Of a stretch of DNA of 64,000 bases, positions 44,954 through 55,082 are shown in pieces. The position numbers and the translations under genes were made by a program. The notes below the pieces were generated by a model. That model was given only the letters and a program-made list of their open reading frames with translations, ran no database searches and had not been told where the DNA came from. This DNA is from Herbaspirillum sp. (lineage in GTDB: Bacteria; Pseudomonadota; Gammaproteobacteria; Burkholderiales; Burkholderiaceae_D), in contig NZ_JAGIBI010000001.1 in the NCBI RefSeq assembly GCF_017744395.1, positions 62,001-126,000 on the forward strand, in the 5' to 3' direction. Each line of letters begins with the position of its first letter. The stretch's first letter is position 1.

Positions 44954-45814
44954 TTGTTAGTCATAATTGGATATGTCATTGTCATGGCGTCCGTCTTCGG
45001 CGGATTTGCCCTCGCCGGCGGCCATTTGGGAGCATTGTTCCAGCCCGTCGAACTGCTCATGATCGGCGGCGCGGCAGGCGGCGCGTTCCTGGTCGGTAAC
45101 AGCAGCAAGGCGATCAAGGCCACTCTCAAGGCGCTGCCGACCGTCCTGAAAGGCTCTCAGTACACCAAGGCGCTCTACATGGAGCTGATGGCGCTGCTGT
45201 TCGAGATCCTGACCAAATCGCGTAAAGAAGGCCTGATGTCCATCGAAGGCGACATCGAAGAGCCCGAAAGCAGCCCGATCTTCAGCAAGTATCCGGGCGT
45301 GCTGGCCGACCATCACCTGATCGAATTCATGACCGACTACCTGCGCCTGATGGTGTCGGGCAACATGGATGCGTTCCAGATCGAAAACCTGATGGATAAC
45401 GAAATCGAAACCCATCACCATGAGGGCGAGGTGCCGGTGCACGCCATCGCCAAGCTGGGCGACGGCATGCCGGCGTTCGGTATCGTGGCGGCGGTGATGG
45501 GCGTGGTGCACACCATGGAATCGGTGGGCATCCCGCCGTCCGAACTGGGTATGCTGATCGCGCACGCGCTGGTCGGTACCTTCCTCGGTATTCTGCTGGC
45601 CTACGGTTTCGTCGGGCCGTTGTCGGGCCTGCTGGAGCAGAAGCTGCACGAATCGACCAAGATCTACCAATGCGTCAAGGTCACGCTGCTGGCCAGCCTG
45701 AACGGCTATGCGCCGGCGCTTTCGATCGAATTCGGCCGCAAGGTCCTGTTCTCGACCGAGCGCCCGAGCTTCCTCGAACTGGAAGAGCACGTGAAGCAGG
45801 CCCGCGGCAAGTAA
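44954..45814 (+). CDS. motA: Flagellar motor stator protein MotA
   Basis: The 286-residue inner-membrane protein forms the proton-driven stator with MotB. The conserved cytoplasmic loop has SRKEGLMSIEGDIEEPESSP, which carries the charged residues that touch FliG, and later GDGMPAFGIVAAVMGVVHTM. The start is a TTG at 44954 with GGGAG upstream. The translated N-terminus then aligns with E. coli MotA, so this start is well supported despite the rare codon. Confidence 0.95.
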   Translation: MLVIIGYVIVMASVFGGFALAGGHLGALFQPVELLMIGGAAGGAFLVGNSSKAIKATLKALPTVLKGSQYTKALYMELMALLFEILTKSRKEGLMSIEGDIEEPESSPIFSKYPGVLADHHLIEFMTDYLRLMVSGNMDAFQIENLMDNEIETHHHEGEVPVHAIAKLGDGMPAFGIVAAVMGVVHTMESVGIPPSELGMLIAHALVGTFLGILLAYGFVGPLSGLLEQKLHESTKIYQCVKVTLLASLNGYAPALSIEFGRKVLFSTERPSFLELEEHVKQARGK

Positions 45815-45869
45815 GGCGGGCGGCAATCGATTTTGACGGCAACCACTAGCATTCAGCAGGAGTAGAGAC

Positions 45870-46799
45870 ATGGCCGACGAAGGGCTACGTCCCATTATCG
45901 TAAAACGGATCAAGAAGGGCGGCGGCGGCCACCACGGCGGCGCCTGGAAGATCGCCTACGCCGACTTCGTGACCGCGATGATGGCGTTCTTCCTGCTGAT
46001 GTGGCTGCTGGGATCGACCGCCAAGGGCGATCTCAACGGTATCGCCGAATATTTCAAGACCCCGCTCAAGGTGGCCATGGCCGGCGGCTCCGGCAGCGGC
46101 GACGCCAACACCGTGCTGCCCGGCGGCGGCAAGGACCTGACGCGCCAGGAAGGCCAGTTGCGCAAGGGCGAGAACGATGTCACCGCGCGCCGCCAGAACC
46201 TGAAGGAGGCGCAGCAGGAAGTCGAGCGCGCCGACCGCGCCCGCCTGGAACAGCTCAAGCAGCGCATCGAAAAGGCGATGGACTCCAATCCGACGCTCAA
46301 GCAATTCAAGAACCAGCTGCTGATCGACATCACTTCGGAAGGCTTGCGCATCCAGATCGTGGACGAAAAGAACCGTCCGATGTTCGCGCTGGCCAGCGCC
46401 CAGTTGCAGCCCTATACCAAGGACATCCTGCACGAGATCGGCAAGACGCTCAACGACGTGCCCAACAAGGTCAGCCTGTCCGGCCACACCGATGCCACGC
46501 CTTATTCCAGCGGCGAAAAGGGCTACAGCAACTGGGAACTGTCGGCCGACCGCGCCAACGCTTCCCGGCGCGAGCTGATCCTGGGCGGCATGGACGAGTC
46601 CAAGGTGCTGCGCGTGGTGGGTTTGTCGTCGGCGGTGCTGCTGGATAAGGAAGACCCGTTCAATCCGATCAACCGCCGCATCAGCATCATCGTGATGAAC
46701 AAGAAAGCGGAAGAACTGGTGGAAAAGGACAGCGGCGCGCTCAACGTCTCCACCGACGCGGATGTGCAAGAGGGATTGACCGGCCCGGCCAAGAATTGA
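45870..46799 (+). CDS. motB: Flagellar motor stator protein MotB
   Basis: The 309-residue stator subunit has a short cytoplasmic N-terminus, one membrane helix, and a C-terminal OmpA-like peptidoglycan-binding domain (about 160-280). The proton-carrying aspartate is Asp32 in YADFVTAMMAFFLLMWLLGS. LSGHTDATPY is the peptidoglycan motif. AGGAG lies before the ATG. motA ends 55 bp upstream. Confidence 0.96.
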   Translation: MADEGLRPIIVKRIKKGGGGHHGGAWKIAYADFVTAMMAFFLLMWLLGSTAKGDLNGIAEYFKTPLKVAMAGGSGSGDANTVLPGGGKDLTRQEGQLRKGENDVTARRQNLKEAQQEVERADRARLEQLKQRIEKAMDSNPTLKQFKNQLLIDITSEGLRIQIVDEKNRPMFALASAQLQPYTKDILHEIGKTLNDVPNKVSLSGHTDATPYSSGEKGYSNWELSADRANASRRELILGGMDESKVLRVVGLSSAVLLDKEDPFNPINRRISIIVMNKKAEELVEKDSGALNVSTDADVQEGLTGPAKN

Positions 46800-46834
46800 C
46801 GGGATGTTTAACTGACCACGGGGAAGAAGCCGGA

Positions 46835-47389
46835 ATGCCGACACAGACAATGCTTCAGGAGCTGAAACGCCTGCTGCTCGACACGGCCAGCGGAGGCAGC
46901 CGCCAATTGACGGAGGTGGAGTCGGATCTGGTCCAGACCAACATCCTCCTGGGGGAGGCCATCGGCAAGCTGGGTGGGAGCTTCATGGACCTGCACCGTT
47001 CGGTGCAGGAGCAGCAGCAGATACTCGAAGCCCTGATGAACGGCAGCCAGGCGCTGACCGCGGAAAGCATCGAGCAGCTCAAGAAAACGCAAAGCGCGGT
47101 CAGCCAGCATGTGAATGAAGCGGTGACGGGACTGCAGTTCCAGGATATGACCAGCCAGCTGCTGGAGCGCATCGTGCGGCGGGTGATCGGCCTGCGCGAG
47201 GCGTTGGGCGTATTGAGCGCCAACAGTTTCGAGATCTTGCCCGAACAGGGGCAGACGGACCATGAATTGGAAAGCCTGCTCGCCAATACCGTCAACTCCA
47301 TCGAAGAACGGTTGAACGTACTGGAACACGGCCTGTGGAAGGCGGTGCGGCAGACCAGGATGGAAAGCGGCGATATCGAATTGTTTTAG
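46835..47389 (+). CDS. Helical chemotaxis-associated protein with a CheZ-like motif
   Basis: This 184-residue protein is almost all helix and has no signal or membrane segment. Residues 100-113 read LQFQDMTSQLLERI, close to the CheZ segment in which Asp143 and Gln147 dephosphorylate CheY. The equivalents here are Asp104 and Gln108. Overall length and ends differ from classical CheZ, and no CheY-binding C-terminal peptide is clear. It sits between motB and cheY, which supports a chemotaxis role, possibly as a CheY phosphatase. Confidence 0.7.
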   Translation: MPTQTMLQELKRLLLDTASGGSRQLTEVESDLVQTNILLGEAIGKLGGSFMDLHRSVQEQQQILEALMNGSQALTAESIEQLKKTQSAVSQHVNEAVTGLQFQDMTSQLLERIVRRVIGLREALGVLSANSFEILPEQGQTDHELESLLANTVNSIEERLNVLEHGLWKAVRQTRMESGDIELF

Positions 47390-47543
47390 GGGACGGCCGG
47401 CAGTCCGCCGGATCCGCTGCGAGAGTGCGATAAGCTTGAACTAGGTCATCTCGGGGCGTCGGCGGCAATGCGGTTGGCGGTAATGGTGCGGCATAATCCG
47501 GTATCGCGATTGATGTCGGTAATTGAGGAAACAGGGAGTAACA

Positions 47544-47909
47544 ATGTCCAAAACGATTCTCGCAGTAGACGATTCCGGATCTCTGCGTCAGATGGTGGTA
47601 TTCAGTTTGAAGGCTGCGGGTTACAACGTCACCGAGGCGGTGGATGGCGTGGATGCGCTGGAAAAGGCCAAGGTGCAGACCTTCGACCTGGTGCTGACCG
47701 ACCAGAACATGCCGCGCATGGACGGCCTGACGCTGATTCGTTCCCTGCGCGAGCTGACCAGCTATGCACGCGTGCCTATCCTGATGCTCACCACTGAGTT
47801 CAGCGATGAAATGAAGGCCAAGGGCAAGGCCGCGGGCGCCAACGGCTGGCTGGTCAAGCCTTTCGACCCGCAACGGCTGACCGAGGTCGTCAAGAAAGTG
47901 ATCGGCTGA
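47544..47909 (+). CDS. cheY: Chemotaxis response regulator CheY
   Basis: The 121-residue single-domain receiver has acidic residues Asp9 and Asp10, phosphoacceptor Asp53 in LVLTDQNMP, a conserved Thr in MLTTEF (83/84) and Lys105 in LVKPF. There is no output domain. AGGGAG lies 5-10 nt before the ATG at 47544. Its place directly before cheA supports CheY rather than a general receiver. Confidence 0.94.
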   Translation: MSKTILAVDDSGSLRQMVVFSLKAAGYNVTEAVDGVDALEKAKVQTFDLVLTDQNMPRMDGLTLIRSLRELTSYARVPILMLTTEFSDEMKAKGKAAGANGWLVKPFDPQRLTEVVKKVIG

Positions 47910-47958
47910 ATTTTCAGAAGAAGAACAACACGTACCGCATTCATGACGGAGCCTAGGC

Positions 47959-50109
47959 ATGAGCATTGATATGAGCCAGTTTTTCCAGGTGTTTTTCGAC
48001 GAGGCCGAAGAAGGCCTCGCCGAAATGGAAAAGCTGTTGTTGGCTGTCAATGTCGCGTCGCCGGATCCAGAAGATCTGAACGCGATTTTCCGCGCAGCCC
48101 ATTCCATCAAGGGGGGCTCGTCGACCTTCGGCCTGACCGATATCGCCGAGGTCACGCACGTACTGGAGTCGCTGCTGGACCGTATCCGCCAGGGCCAGAT
48201 GGCCTTGACCGGCGAACACGTGGACGCCTTCCTGGCGGCCAAGGACGTGCTCAAATCCATGCTGGACGGCCACAAGCACGGCTCCGAAGTCGACCAGGAT
48301 GCGGCCGGCGACGTGCGCATGCTGCTCGAGGCGCTGTCGCAGGGCAAGGTGTCGGCGCCGGCTGGCGCGGCTTCCGGCGCAGCGGCGAAAGCGGGCGGCA
48401 TGAGCCGCTACCGCATCGAGATGCCGGCCATCGCCGACAAGGATGCCGAGGCGCTGGCCGACGAGCTGGGCATGCTGGGCAAGATCGAGAAGTCCAAGTC
48501 GCCGGAAGGGCGCTGGATCTTCATCCTGGATACGGCCGAACCCATCGATGACGCGGTCGCCATTTGCGCCTTCCTTGTCAACGTGGCCGACCTGAAGGTG
48601 TCGCAGGCGGTCGTCCCGGCCAGCCCGGCCAAGTCCAGGGAGGAAGAGCAGGGTTACGGCTTCTTCGATAACTTCACGACCCAGGAAGAGCGCGAGCGCC
48701 GCCAGGGCTACGGTTTCCTCGACAACCACACCACCATCGAAGACAAGGAACGCGCCCAGGGCTACGGTTTCTTCCCGCCCTTCGTGCCGCTGGACATTAC
48801 CGCCAGGAAGCCCGAACCCGAGCCGGAGCAGCACCACCATCCGGACGAGGCGCCGCTGTCGATCACGGAAAACGGAGCGCATGAGAAAAAGGCGGCCAAG
48901 GCCGGCGCGGGAGGCGGGCACGAGTCGTCGTCGATCCGCGTCAGCGTGGAAAAGGTCGACCAGCTCATCAACCTGGTCGGCGAACTGGTGATCACCCAGG
49001 CCATGATCGAACAGCGCGTCGGCAAGCTCGACCCGATGACGCACGAACACCTGCTCAACAGCGTCAGCCAGTTGAGCCGCAACACGCGCGACCTGCAGGA
49101 ATCGGTGATGTCGATCCGCATGATGCCGATGGACTACGTGTTCTCGCGCTTCCCTCGCATGGTGCGCGACCTGGCGGCCAAGCTGGGCAAGAAGGTCGAA
49201 TTCGTCACCCACGGCGCCGCCACCGAGCTGGACAAAGGCCTGATCGAACGCATCGTCGACCCGCTGACGCACCTGGTGCGCAACAGCATCGACCACGGCA
49301 TCGAACTGCCTGAAGCGCGCCGCGCCGCCGGCAAGAGCGATGCCGGCACGCTGTCGCTGTCGGCCGAGCACCAGGGCGGCAACATCATCATCGAAGTCTC
49401 CGACGACGGCGGCGGCCTGAACCGCGAAAAGATCCTGGCCAAGGCCAAGTCGCAGGGCATGCCGGTCTCGGACAACATCAGCGACGCCGATGTCTGGCAA
49501 CTGATCTTCGAACCGGGCTTCTCGACCGCCGAGCAGGTGACCGACGTATCCGGCCGCGGCGTCGGCATGGACGTGGTCAAGCGCAACATCCTGGCCATGG
49601 GCGGCGCGGTGGATATCCGCTCCAGCAAGGGTTTCGGCACCACCATCTCGATCTCGCTGCCGCTGACGCTGGCGATCCTGGACGGCATGTCGATCCGTAT
49701 CGGCGAGGAGGTCTACATCCTGCCGCTGGGTTATGTGGTTGAATCTTTGCAGCCGATAGCGCAAGATATCAAGGAAATCAGCGGGCAGGGCCAGGTGCTG
49801 CGCGTTCGCGGCGAATACCTGCCGTTGATACCGCTTTATCAGATTTTCAACATCGAACCCTCGTTCACCGACCCGTCGCAAGGGCTGGTGGTGATCCTGG
49901 AGTCCGACGGCAAGAAAGCGGCGCTGTTCGTGGACGACTTGATCGGACAGCAACAAATTGTCGTGAAGAATCTCGAATCGAATTATCGAAAGGTGGCAGG
50001 CATTTCCGGTGCTACCATTCTGGGCGACGGCGGCGTTGCCCTGATTGTCGATGTGGCAGCCTTGCTGCGATCCAGCCGCCAATTGAATGACGAATCCGTA
50101 TTTTCCTGA
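47959..50109 (+). CDS. cheA: Chemotaxis histidine kinase CheA with a tandem-repeat linker
   Basis: The 716-residue kinase has an Hpt domain with His48 (AHSIKGGSS), a P2-like CheY-binding region (about 135-215), P3 dimerisation (about 315-380), an ATPase domain with N and G boxes (LVRNSIDHG, DDGGGL, GRGVGMDVV), and a CheW-like P5 domain. Between P2 and P3, QGYGF occurs at residues 231, 249 and 267, an exact 18-residue spacing. The linker also has a His-rich patch. cheW follows 18 bp downstream. Confidence 0.97.
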   Translation: MSIDMSQFFQVFFDEAEEGLAEMEKLLLAVNVASPDPEDLNAIFRAAHSIKGGSSTFGLTDIAEVTHVLESLLDRIRQGQMALTGEHVDAFLAAKDVLKSMLDGHKHGSEVDQDAAGDVRMLLEALSQGKVSAPAGAASGAAAKAGGMSRYRIEMPAIADKDAEALADELGMLGKIEKSKSPEGRWIFILDTAEPIDDAVAICAFLVNVADLKVSQAVVPASPAKSREEEQGYGFFDNFTTQEERERRQGYGFLDNHTTIEDKERAQGYGFFPPFVPLDITARKPEPEPEQHHHPDEAPLSITENGAHEKKAAKAGAGGGHESSSIRVSVEKVDQLINLVGELVITQAMIEQRVGKLDPMTHEHLLNSVSQLSRNTRDLQESVMSIRMMPMDYVFSRFPRMVRDLAAKLGKKVEFVTHGAATELDKGLIERIVDPLTHLVRNSIDHGIELPEARRAAGKSDAGTLSLSAEHQGGNIIIEVSDDGGGLNREKILAKAKSQGMPVSDNISDADVWQLIFEPGFSTAEQVTDVSGRGVGMDVVKRNILAMGGAVDIRSSKGFGTTISISLPLTLAILDGMSIRIGEEVYILPLGYVVESLQPIAQDIKEISGQGQVLRVRGEYLPLIPLYQIFNIEPSFTDPSQGLVVILESDGKKAALFVDDLIGQQQIVVKNLESNYRKVAGISGATILGDGGVALIVDVAALLRSSRQLNDESVFS

Positions 50110-50127
50110 TTTTTAAAGGGCCTCAAC

Positions 50128-50634
50128 ATGTCTGACACTGCATCCAAGAATCTTTCCGGCTTCGGCGAAAAGTCCGACAGCAATGGGAATGAGTTTCTTG
50201 CCTTCACCTTGGGCAAGGAAGAGTACGGCATCGATATTCTGAAGGTTCAGGAAATCCGCGGTTATGAAGCCGTGACCCGCATCGCCAATTCGCCCGATTT
50301 CATCAAGGGCGTGGTGAACCTGCGCGGCATCATCGTGCCGATCGTCGATATGCGCATCAAGTTCCAGCTGGGCGAGCCGACCTACGACCAGTTCACCGTC
50401 GTGATCATCCTGAACATCTCCGGCCGCGTGGTCGGCATGGTGGTCGACAGCGTCTCCGACGTGATCACCCTGACCCAGGAACAGATCAAGCCGGCGCCGG
50501 AAATGGGCACCACGTTCGACTCCGACTACCTGATCGGCCTGGGCACGCTGGAACAGCGCATGCTGATCCTGGTGGACATCGACAAGCTGATGTCCAGCGC
50601 CGAAATGGGCCTGATCGAAAAGCTGGCCGCTTAA
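50128..50634 (+). CDS. cheW: Chemotaxis coupling protein CheW
   Basis: The 168-residue protein is a single CheW domain with [29 protein letters not shown] and [16 protein letters not shown], which couple CheA to receptors. A Ser/Gly-rich leader of about 25 residues precedes it. It is the last gene of the block and is followed by a strong terminator. Confidence 0.97.
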   Translation: MSDTASKNLSGFGEKSDSNGNEFLAFTLGKEEYGIDILKVQEIRGYEAVTRIANSPDFIKGVVNLRGIIVPIVDMRIKFQLGEPTYDQFTVVIILNISGRVVGMVVDSVSDVITLTQEQIKPAPEMGTTFDSDYLIGLGTLEQRMLILVDIDKLMSSAEMGLIEKLAA

Positions 50635-50730
50635 ACCGGTTTTCCGGATTCGGGGGAGACCGGGGGCCCGGATGGCGCGTCAGCCGCCATCGGGCATAAA
50701 AAGGGCGGAACGCCCGCTGTAGAAGAAGGA

Positions 50731-50767
50731 AAAGGCACCTGCCGTTGTCGCGGCAGGTGCCTTTTTT
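50731..50767. terminator. Bidirectional terminator after cheW
   Basis: GGCACCTGCCG (50734-50744) and CGGCAGGTGCC (50751-50761) form a perfect 11-bp stem with a 6-nt loop, flanked by A and T runs. It also serves the converging DUF2863 gene. Confidence 0.93.
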
Positions 50768-50800
50768 ATTGCCATTGCCGGCCGGGATCGGGCCGGGAGA

Positions 50801-52051
50801 TCAGTGGAAGTGCTCGGCCGGCGGCGGCGTGTCTTCCGGCATCTCCGCATGCACCAGTTCGCCGTCGCGGTCCGGGAACAGCGGGGCGCCGCAGTCGTCG
50901 CAGAATTCCATCGTGAAGCGCTCGGTGTGGTGCTTGATGTGGACGATGCCGCATTCGCGCAGCACGGTCAGGATTTCCTGCAGCGGGCTGGCGTGCTGCG
51001 GCTCCGGCAAGGCGGTGCCGGCGGGCATCAGCAGCGGGGCCATCTCTTCGCCGCTTTCCTGCTCGTACAGGGGCCAGACGGTGCCGTAGACCACGGTCGG
51101 GTCGCCGCCGATGGCGAAGCCGATGCGGTATTCGTCGACCTGGCCGTTGATGTCTTCGGAGAATCCGCCGATGCTGGCGTGCAGCTCGACCGAGGAGATA
51201 TCCAGGGTCTGGGTCAGGAAGTAGTCCGCGGCGCGGATCGAGGCCGGGCGGATGCGCTTATCGGCCTCGCGGCAGCCGAAGTAATAGGCTTGCGGCAGCA
51301 GCAGCTCGACGTTGCAGCCGGGCAGCATGCGGGTCAACAGCGGCGTGACCTGCTGCTTCCAGGCCTCGATGGCGGCGTTCTTTCCGGTCGAGAAATGGCT
51401 TTGCTGCTCGCTTTCCTGCCAGTGGAACAGGGCGGTGCTGGCCGGCACCGCGACGGCGGCGATCACATAGCGGGTGTCGGCCAGGAAGGCGGCGGCAGGC
51501 TGCTGCTCGCCGCGCAATTGCACCGGCCCGTGCTTGAGCGCGGCCTGGCCCAGTTGCCGGGTGAGGGCGAAGACCTCCGTGTGATAGCGCGGCAGCTGTT
51601 CGATGGCAAACAGCGTGGGAGCCAGCGCCAGCTTGGCGTCGCCGGCCAGCACGTGGGCGTGCAGGTGGGCGGCCAGCGCCTGCTGCATGTCGGCGGCGAT
51701 GTTGCCGGAGGCGATCGAAAAGCGCGTCCAGGCCAGCACCGGCAGCACCAGCAGTTGCACGTCGTATTCCTTGCCTTCGAATTCCAGCGTGGTCGACTCG
51801 CTGCCGGCTTCGACCGCTTCGATCAGCACGTCGTAGGCATCCAGGTCGGCCTTGAACAGGTGGTCCAGGGCGGCATCGATCAAGGCCTGGTGGCCGGTGC
51901 GCAAGAGCTTGTGCAGCAGGGCGTCCAGCGGCTTGAGCCAGGCCTTTTCCTCCAGCCGGCTGGAAGCCTGCGCGATGGCTTGCGCATAGGTGACCAGATG
52001 CTGGCTGTCGGAGGAAAGCTTGGAGGAGGAACGTTTGGCGGGACGACGCAT
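50801..52051 (-). CDS. DUF2863-family protein
   Basis: The 416-residue soluble protein is of a family found mainly in Burkholderiales and Oxalobacteraceae, recognised from SSDSQHLVTYAQAIAQASSRLEEKAWLKPLD at the start and the FCDDCGAPLFPDRDGELVHAEMP ending. The last 30 residues include a CxxC pair that may bind metal. No activity is known. The gene converges on cheW and lies between the motility and TCA regions without an obvious partner. Confidence 0.8.
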   Translation of the reverse strand: MRRPAKRSSSKLSSDSQHLVTYAQAIAQASSRLEEKAWLKPLDALLHKLLRTGHQALIDAALDHLFKADLDAYDVLIEAVEAGSESTTLEFEGKEYDVQLLVLPVLAWTRFSIASGNIAADMQQALAAHLHAHVLAGDAKLALAPTLFAIEQLPRYHTEVFALTRQLGQAALKHGPVQLRGEQQPAAAFLADTRYVIAAVAVPASTALFHWQESEQQSHFSTGKNAAIEAWKQQVTPLLTRMLPGCNVELLLPQAYYFGCREADKRIRPASIRAADYFLTQTLDISSVELHASIGGFSEDINGQVDEYRIGFAIGGDPTVVYGTVWPLYEQESGEEMAPLLMPAGTALPEPQHASPLQEILTVLRECGIVHIKHHTERFTMEFCDDCGAPLFPDRDGELVHAEMPEDTPPPAEHFH

Positions 52052-52140
52052 GAGGAAATTGGCTGTTGGGGAAACCTTATATTGTAGACCTGCCGCCGTC
52101 CTGATGAAAGCCAGGGGCCTTTCGGGGCGGCCGGCAATAA

Positions 52141-52177
52141 AAAAACACCGTGGCGAACAGGTTCGCCACGGTGTTTT
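52141..52177. terminator. Terminator after acnA
   Basis: AAAAACACCGTGGCGAA and TTCGCCACGGTGTTTTT arms pair perfectly around a 4-nt loop, giving A and T runs on both sides. It lies about 45 bp past the acnA stop. Confidence 0.93.
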
Positions 52178-52222
52178 TCGTTTGCGGCGACGCCCGCAGG
52201 CATCGCCGTAACGCCAATTCGC

Positions 52223-54934
52223 TTAAGCTGCCAGCAGTTGACGCAGCACGAACGGCAGGATGCCGCCATGCTTGTAGTAGTCCACTTCGATCGGGGTGTC
52301 GATACGCAGCAGCACCTTGACTTCCTTGGTTTCGCCGTTCTTGCGGTGGATCACCAGGGTAGCGTCTTGTTGCGGCTTGATTTCGCCGTCCAGGCCCTTC
52401 AGGTCGAAGGTTTCATCGCCGGTGATGCCCAGCGACTGCACACTGTCGCTGCCCTTGAACTGCAGCGGCAGCACGCCCATGCCCACCAGGTTGGAACGGT
52501 GGATACGCTCGAAGGAACGGGCGATCACCGCCTTCACGCCCAGCAACTGGGTGCCCTTGGCTGCCCAGTCGCGCGAGGAGCCGGTGCCGTACTCTTCGCC
52601 GCCGAACACCATGGTCGGCACGCCGTCCTTGATGTACTGCATCGCTGCGTCGTAGATCGAGGTCTGCTCGCCGCTCGGCTGGTGGATGGTGATGCCGCCT
52701 TCGACGCGCGAACCGTCGGCCTTGGGCGGGATCATCAGGTTCTTGATGCGCACGTTGGCGAAGGTGCCGCGCATCATGATCTCGTGGTTGCCGCGGCGCG
52801 AGCCGTAGGAGTTGAAGTCGGCCTTGAGCACGCCGTTGGCTTGCAGCCACTTGCCGGCCGGGCTGGTTTCCTTGATCGAACCGGCCGGGGAGATGTGGTC
52901 GGTGGTGATCGAGTCGCCGAACACGCCCAGCGCGCGGGCGCCGGTGATGCCGGCCGAGGCGGCCTTCGGCTCTTCGCTGAAGTTTTCGAAGAACGGCGGT
53001 TCGGCGATGTAGGTCGACGACGGCCAGTTGTAGACTTCGCCCTTGGCGACGCCCTTGATGGCTTCCCACAGCTTGCCCGGCGCGCCTTTCACATCGGCGT
53101 AGTTTTCCTTGAAGGTCTTGGCGTTCATCGCGAACTTGAGCAGCTTCTCGATCTCTTGCGAGGTCGGCCAGATGTCGCCCAGGTAAATGTCCTTGCCGCC
53201 CTTGCCCTTGCCGACCGGTTGGGTCATCAGGTCGCGGGTGACGTTGCCGGCGATGGCGTAGGCCACGACCAGCGGCGGCGATGCCAGGAAGTTGGCGCGG
53301 ATGTTCGGGTGGATACGCGCTTCGAAGTTACGGTTGCCCGACAGCACGGCTGCGGCCACCACGTCGTTCTTGACGATCGCTTCGTTCATGGCCGGAGTCA
53401 GGTCGCCGGCGTTGCCGATGCAAGTGGTGCAACCGTAGGCGGTCACGCCGAAGCCCAGCTTTTCCAGGTAGGGCAAGAGGCCTGCCGCTTCCAGGTACTT
53501 GGTCACCACGCGCGATCCCGGCGCCAGCGAGGTCTTGATGTGCGGAGCGACGGTCAGGCCGGCTTCCACCGCCTTCTTGGCCAGCAGGCCGGCGGCCAGC
53601 AGCACGCTCGGGTTGGAGGTGTTGGTGCACGAGGTGATCGCGGCGATCAGCACGTCGCCGTTGTGCAGGTCGACGCCGTCGGCGTTCTTGTAGGTCGCGT
53701 TCAGGTCTTCCGCCTTCTTGTTGAAGCCGTTTTCGGCCACCGGCTTGGTGAACAGGTCGGAGAAGGTGGACTTGACGTTGCCGATTTCGATGCGGTCTTG
53801 CGGACGCTTCGGGCCGGCCAGCGACGGGGCGACGGTGCCCAGGTCCAGCGAGACTTCCTGGGTGTAGTCGATCTGGCCCTTCTTGGGCACGCCGTACAGG
53901 CCCTGCGCCTTGAAATAGGCTTCGAAGGCGTCGATCTCGGCCTTGGTGCGGCCGGTGCCCTTGAAGTACTCGATGGTGGCGTCGTCGACCGGGAAGAAGC
54001 CCATGGTGGCGCCGTATTCCGGGGCCATGTTGGCGATGGTGGCGCGGTCGGTCAGCGACAGCGACTCGGTGCCTTCGCCGAAGAATTCGACGAACTTGCC
54101 CACGACCTTGGTCTGGCGCAGCAGTTCGGTGATGGTCAGCACCAGGTCGGTGGCGGTGACGCCTTCGCGCAGCGCGCCGGTCAGGTTCACGCCGACCACG
54201 TCCGGGGTCAGGAAGTAGACCGGCTGGCCCAGCATGCCGGCTTCCGCCTCGATGCCGCCCACGCCCCAGCCGACCACGCCGATGCCGTTGATCATGGTGG
54301 TGTGGGAGTCAGTGCCCACCAGGGTGTCGGGGTAGTACACGCCGCTCTTGTTGTGCACGCCGCGCGCCAGGTATTCCAGGTTGACCTGGTGCACGATGCC
54401 GAAGCCCGGGGGCACCACGCCGAAAGTGTCGAATGCCTGCATGCCCCACTTCATGAACTGGTAGCGCTCGTTGTTGCGCTGGAATTCCAGCTTCATGTTC
54501 AGGTCCAGCGCCTTCTTCTCGCGGAAGTGGTCGATCTGCACCGAGTGGTCGACCACCAGGTCGACGGGGACCAGCGGCTCGATGTTCTTGGGGTTCTTGC
54601 CCAGCTTGCTGGCGACGTTGCGCATCGCGGCCAGGTCGGCCAGCAGCGGCACGCCGGTGAAGTCCTGCAGCACCACGCGGGCGACCACGAACGGGATCTC
54701 GTCCACGCGGGCGGCCTTGGCTCCCCAGTTCGCCAGTTCCTTGACGTGCTGTTCTGTGACCTTCTGGCCGTCGACGTTACGCAGGACCGATTCCAGCACG
54801 ATACGGATGGAAACCGGCAGGCGGGAGATCTTCACGCCCAGCGATTTTTCCAGCGCGGGCAGGGAGTAGAACTTGCCTTTCTTGGAACCGGAAATCTTGA
54901 ATTCCTTTAGGGTGTTCAATGTGTTGCGGGACAT
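52223..54934 (-). CDS. acnA: Aconitate hydratase A
   Basis: The 903-residue [4Fe-4S] enzyme interconverts citrate and isocitrate. The cluster cysteines are Cys436 in [10 protein letters not shown] and Cys502/Cys505 in [10 protein letters not shown], one residue off E. coli AcnA numbering. [15 protein letters not shown] and [14 protein letters not shown] supply active-site residues. Length matches AcnA/IRP rather than AcnB. AGGAGAAG lies before the ATG. It is the last gene of the minus-strand TCA set. Confidence 0.97.
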   Translation of the reverse strand: MSRNTLNTLKEFKISGSKKGKFYSLPALEKSLGVKISRLPVSIRIVLESVLRNVDGQKVTEQHVKELANWGAKAARVDEIPFVVARVVLQDFTGVPLLADLAAMRNVASKLGKNPKNIEPLVPVDLVVDHSVQIDHFREKKALDLNMKLEFQRNNERYQFMKWGMQAFDTFGVVPPGFGIVHQVNLEYLARGVHNKSGVYYPDTLVGTDSHTTMINGIGVVGWGVGGIEAEAGMLGQPVYFLTPDVVGVNLTGALREGVTATDLVLTITELLRQTKVVGKFVEFFGEGTESLSLTDRATIANMAPEYGATMGFFPVDDATIEYFKGTGRTKAEIDAFEAYFKAQGLYGVPKKGQIDYTQEVSLDLGTVAPSLAGPKRPQDRIEIGNVKSTFSDLFTKPVAENGFNKKAEDLNATYKNADGVDLHNGDVLIAAITSCTNTSNPSVLLAAGLLAKKAVEAGLTVAPHIKTSLAPGSRVVTKYLEAAGLLPYLEKLGFGVTAYGCTTCIGNAGDLTPAMNEAIVKNDVVAAAVLSGNRNFEARIHPNIRANFLASPPLVVAYAIAGNVTRDLMTQPVGKGKGGKDIYLGDIWPTSQEIEKLLKFAMNAKTFKENYADVKGAPGKLWEAIKGVAKGEVYNWPSSTYIAEPPFFENFSEEPKAASAGITGARALGVFGDSITTDHISPAGSIKETSPAGKWLQANGVLKADFNSYGSRRGNHEIMMRGTFANVRIKNLMIPPKADGSRVEGGITIHQPSGEQTSIYDAAMQYIKDGVPTMVFGGEEYGTGSSRDWAAKGTQLLGVKAVIARSFERIHRSNLVGMGVLPLQFKGSDSVQSLGITGDETFDLKGLDGEIKPQQDATLVIHRKNGETKEVKVLLRIDTPIEVDYYKHGGILPFVLRQLLAA

Positions 54935-55082
54935 GGCCTCTTCTCCTTAGATGGCAATTAGTGATGTTAGCTAGTCGAATCCGGTTTGCGCTGCAATGGT
55001 CAAACTGCTGGGTGCTGCCTGATTCTGTTGATTCTGGTGTTACGGCAGGAATGCCTGATTCCTGATGCTGCCTGATTCCTTA

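Noticed and set aside
52238-54910. An 890-codon open frame opposite acnA
   Set aside because: AcnA on the minus strand has every catalytic motif; the plus frame shows only low-complexity composition.
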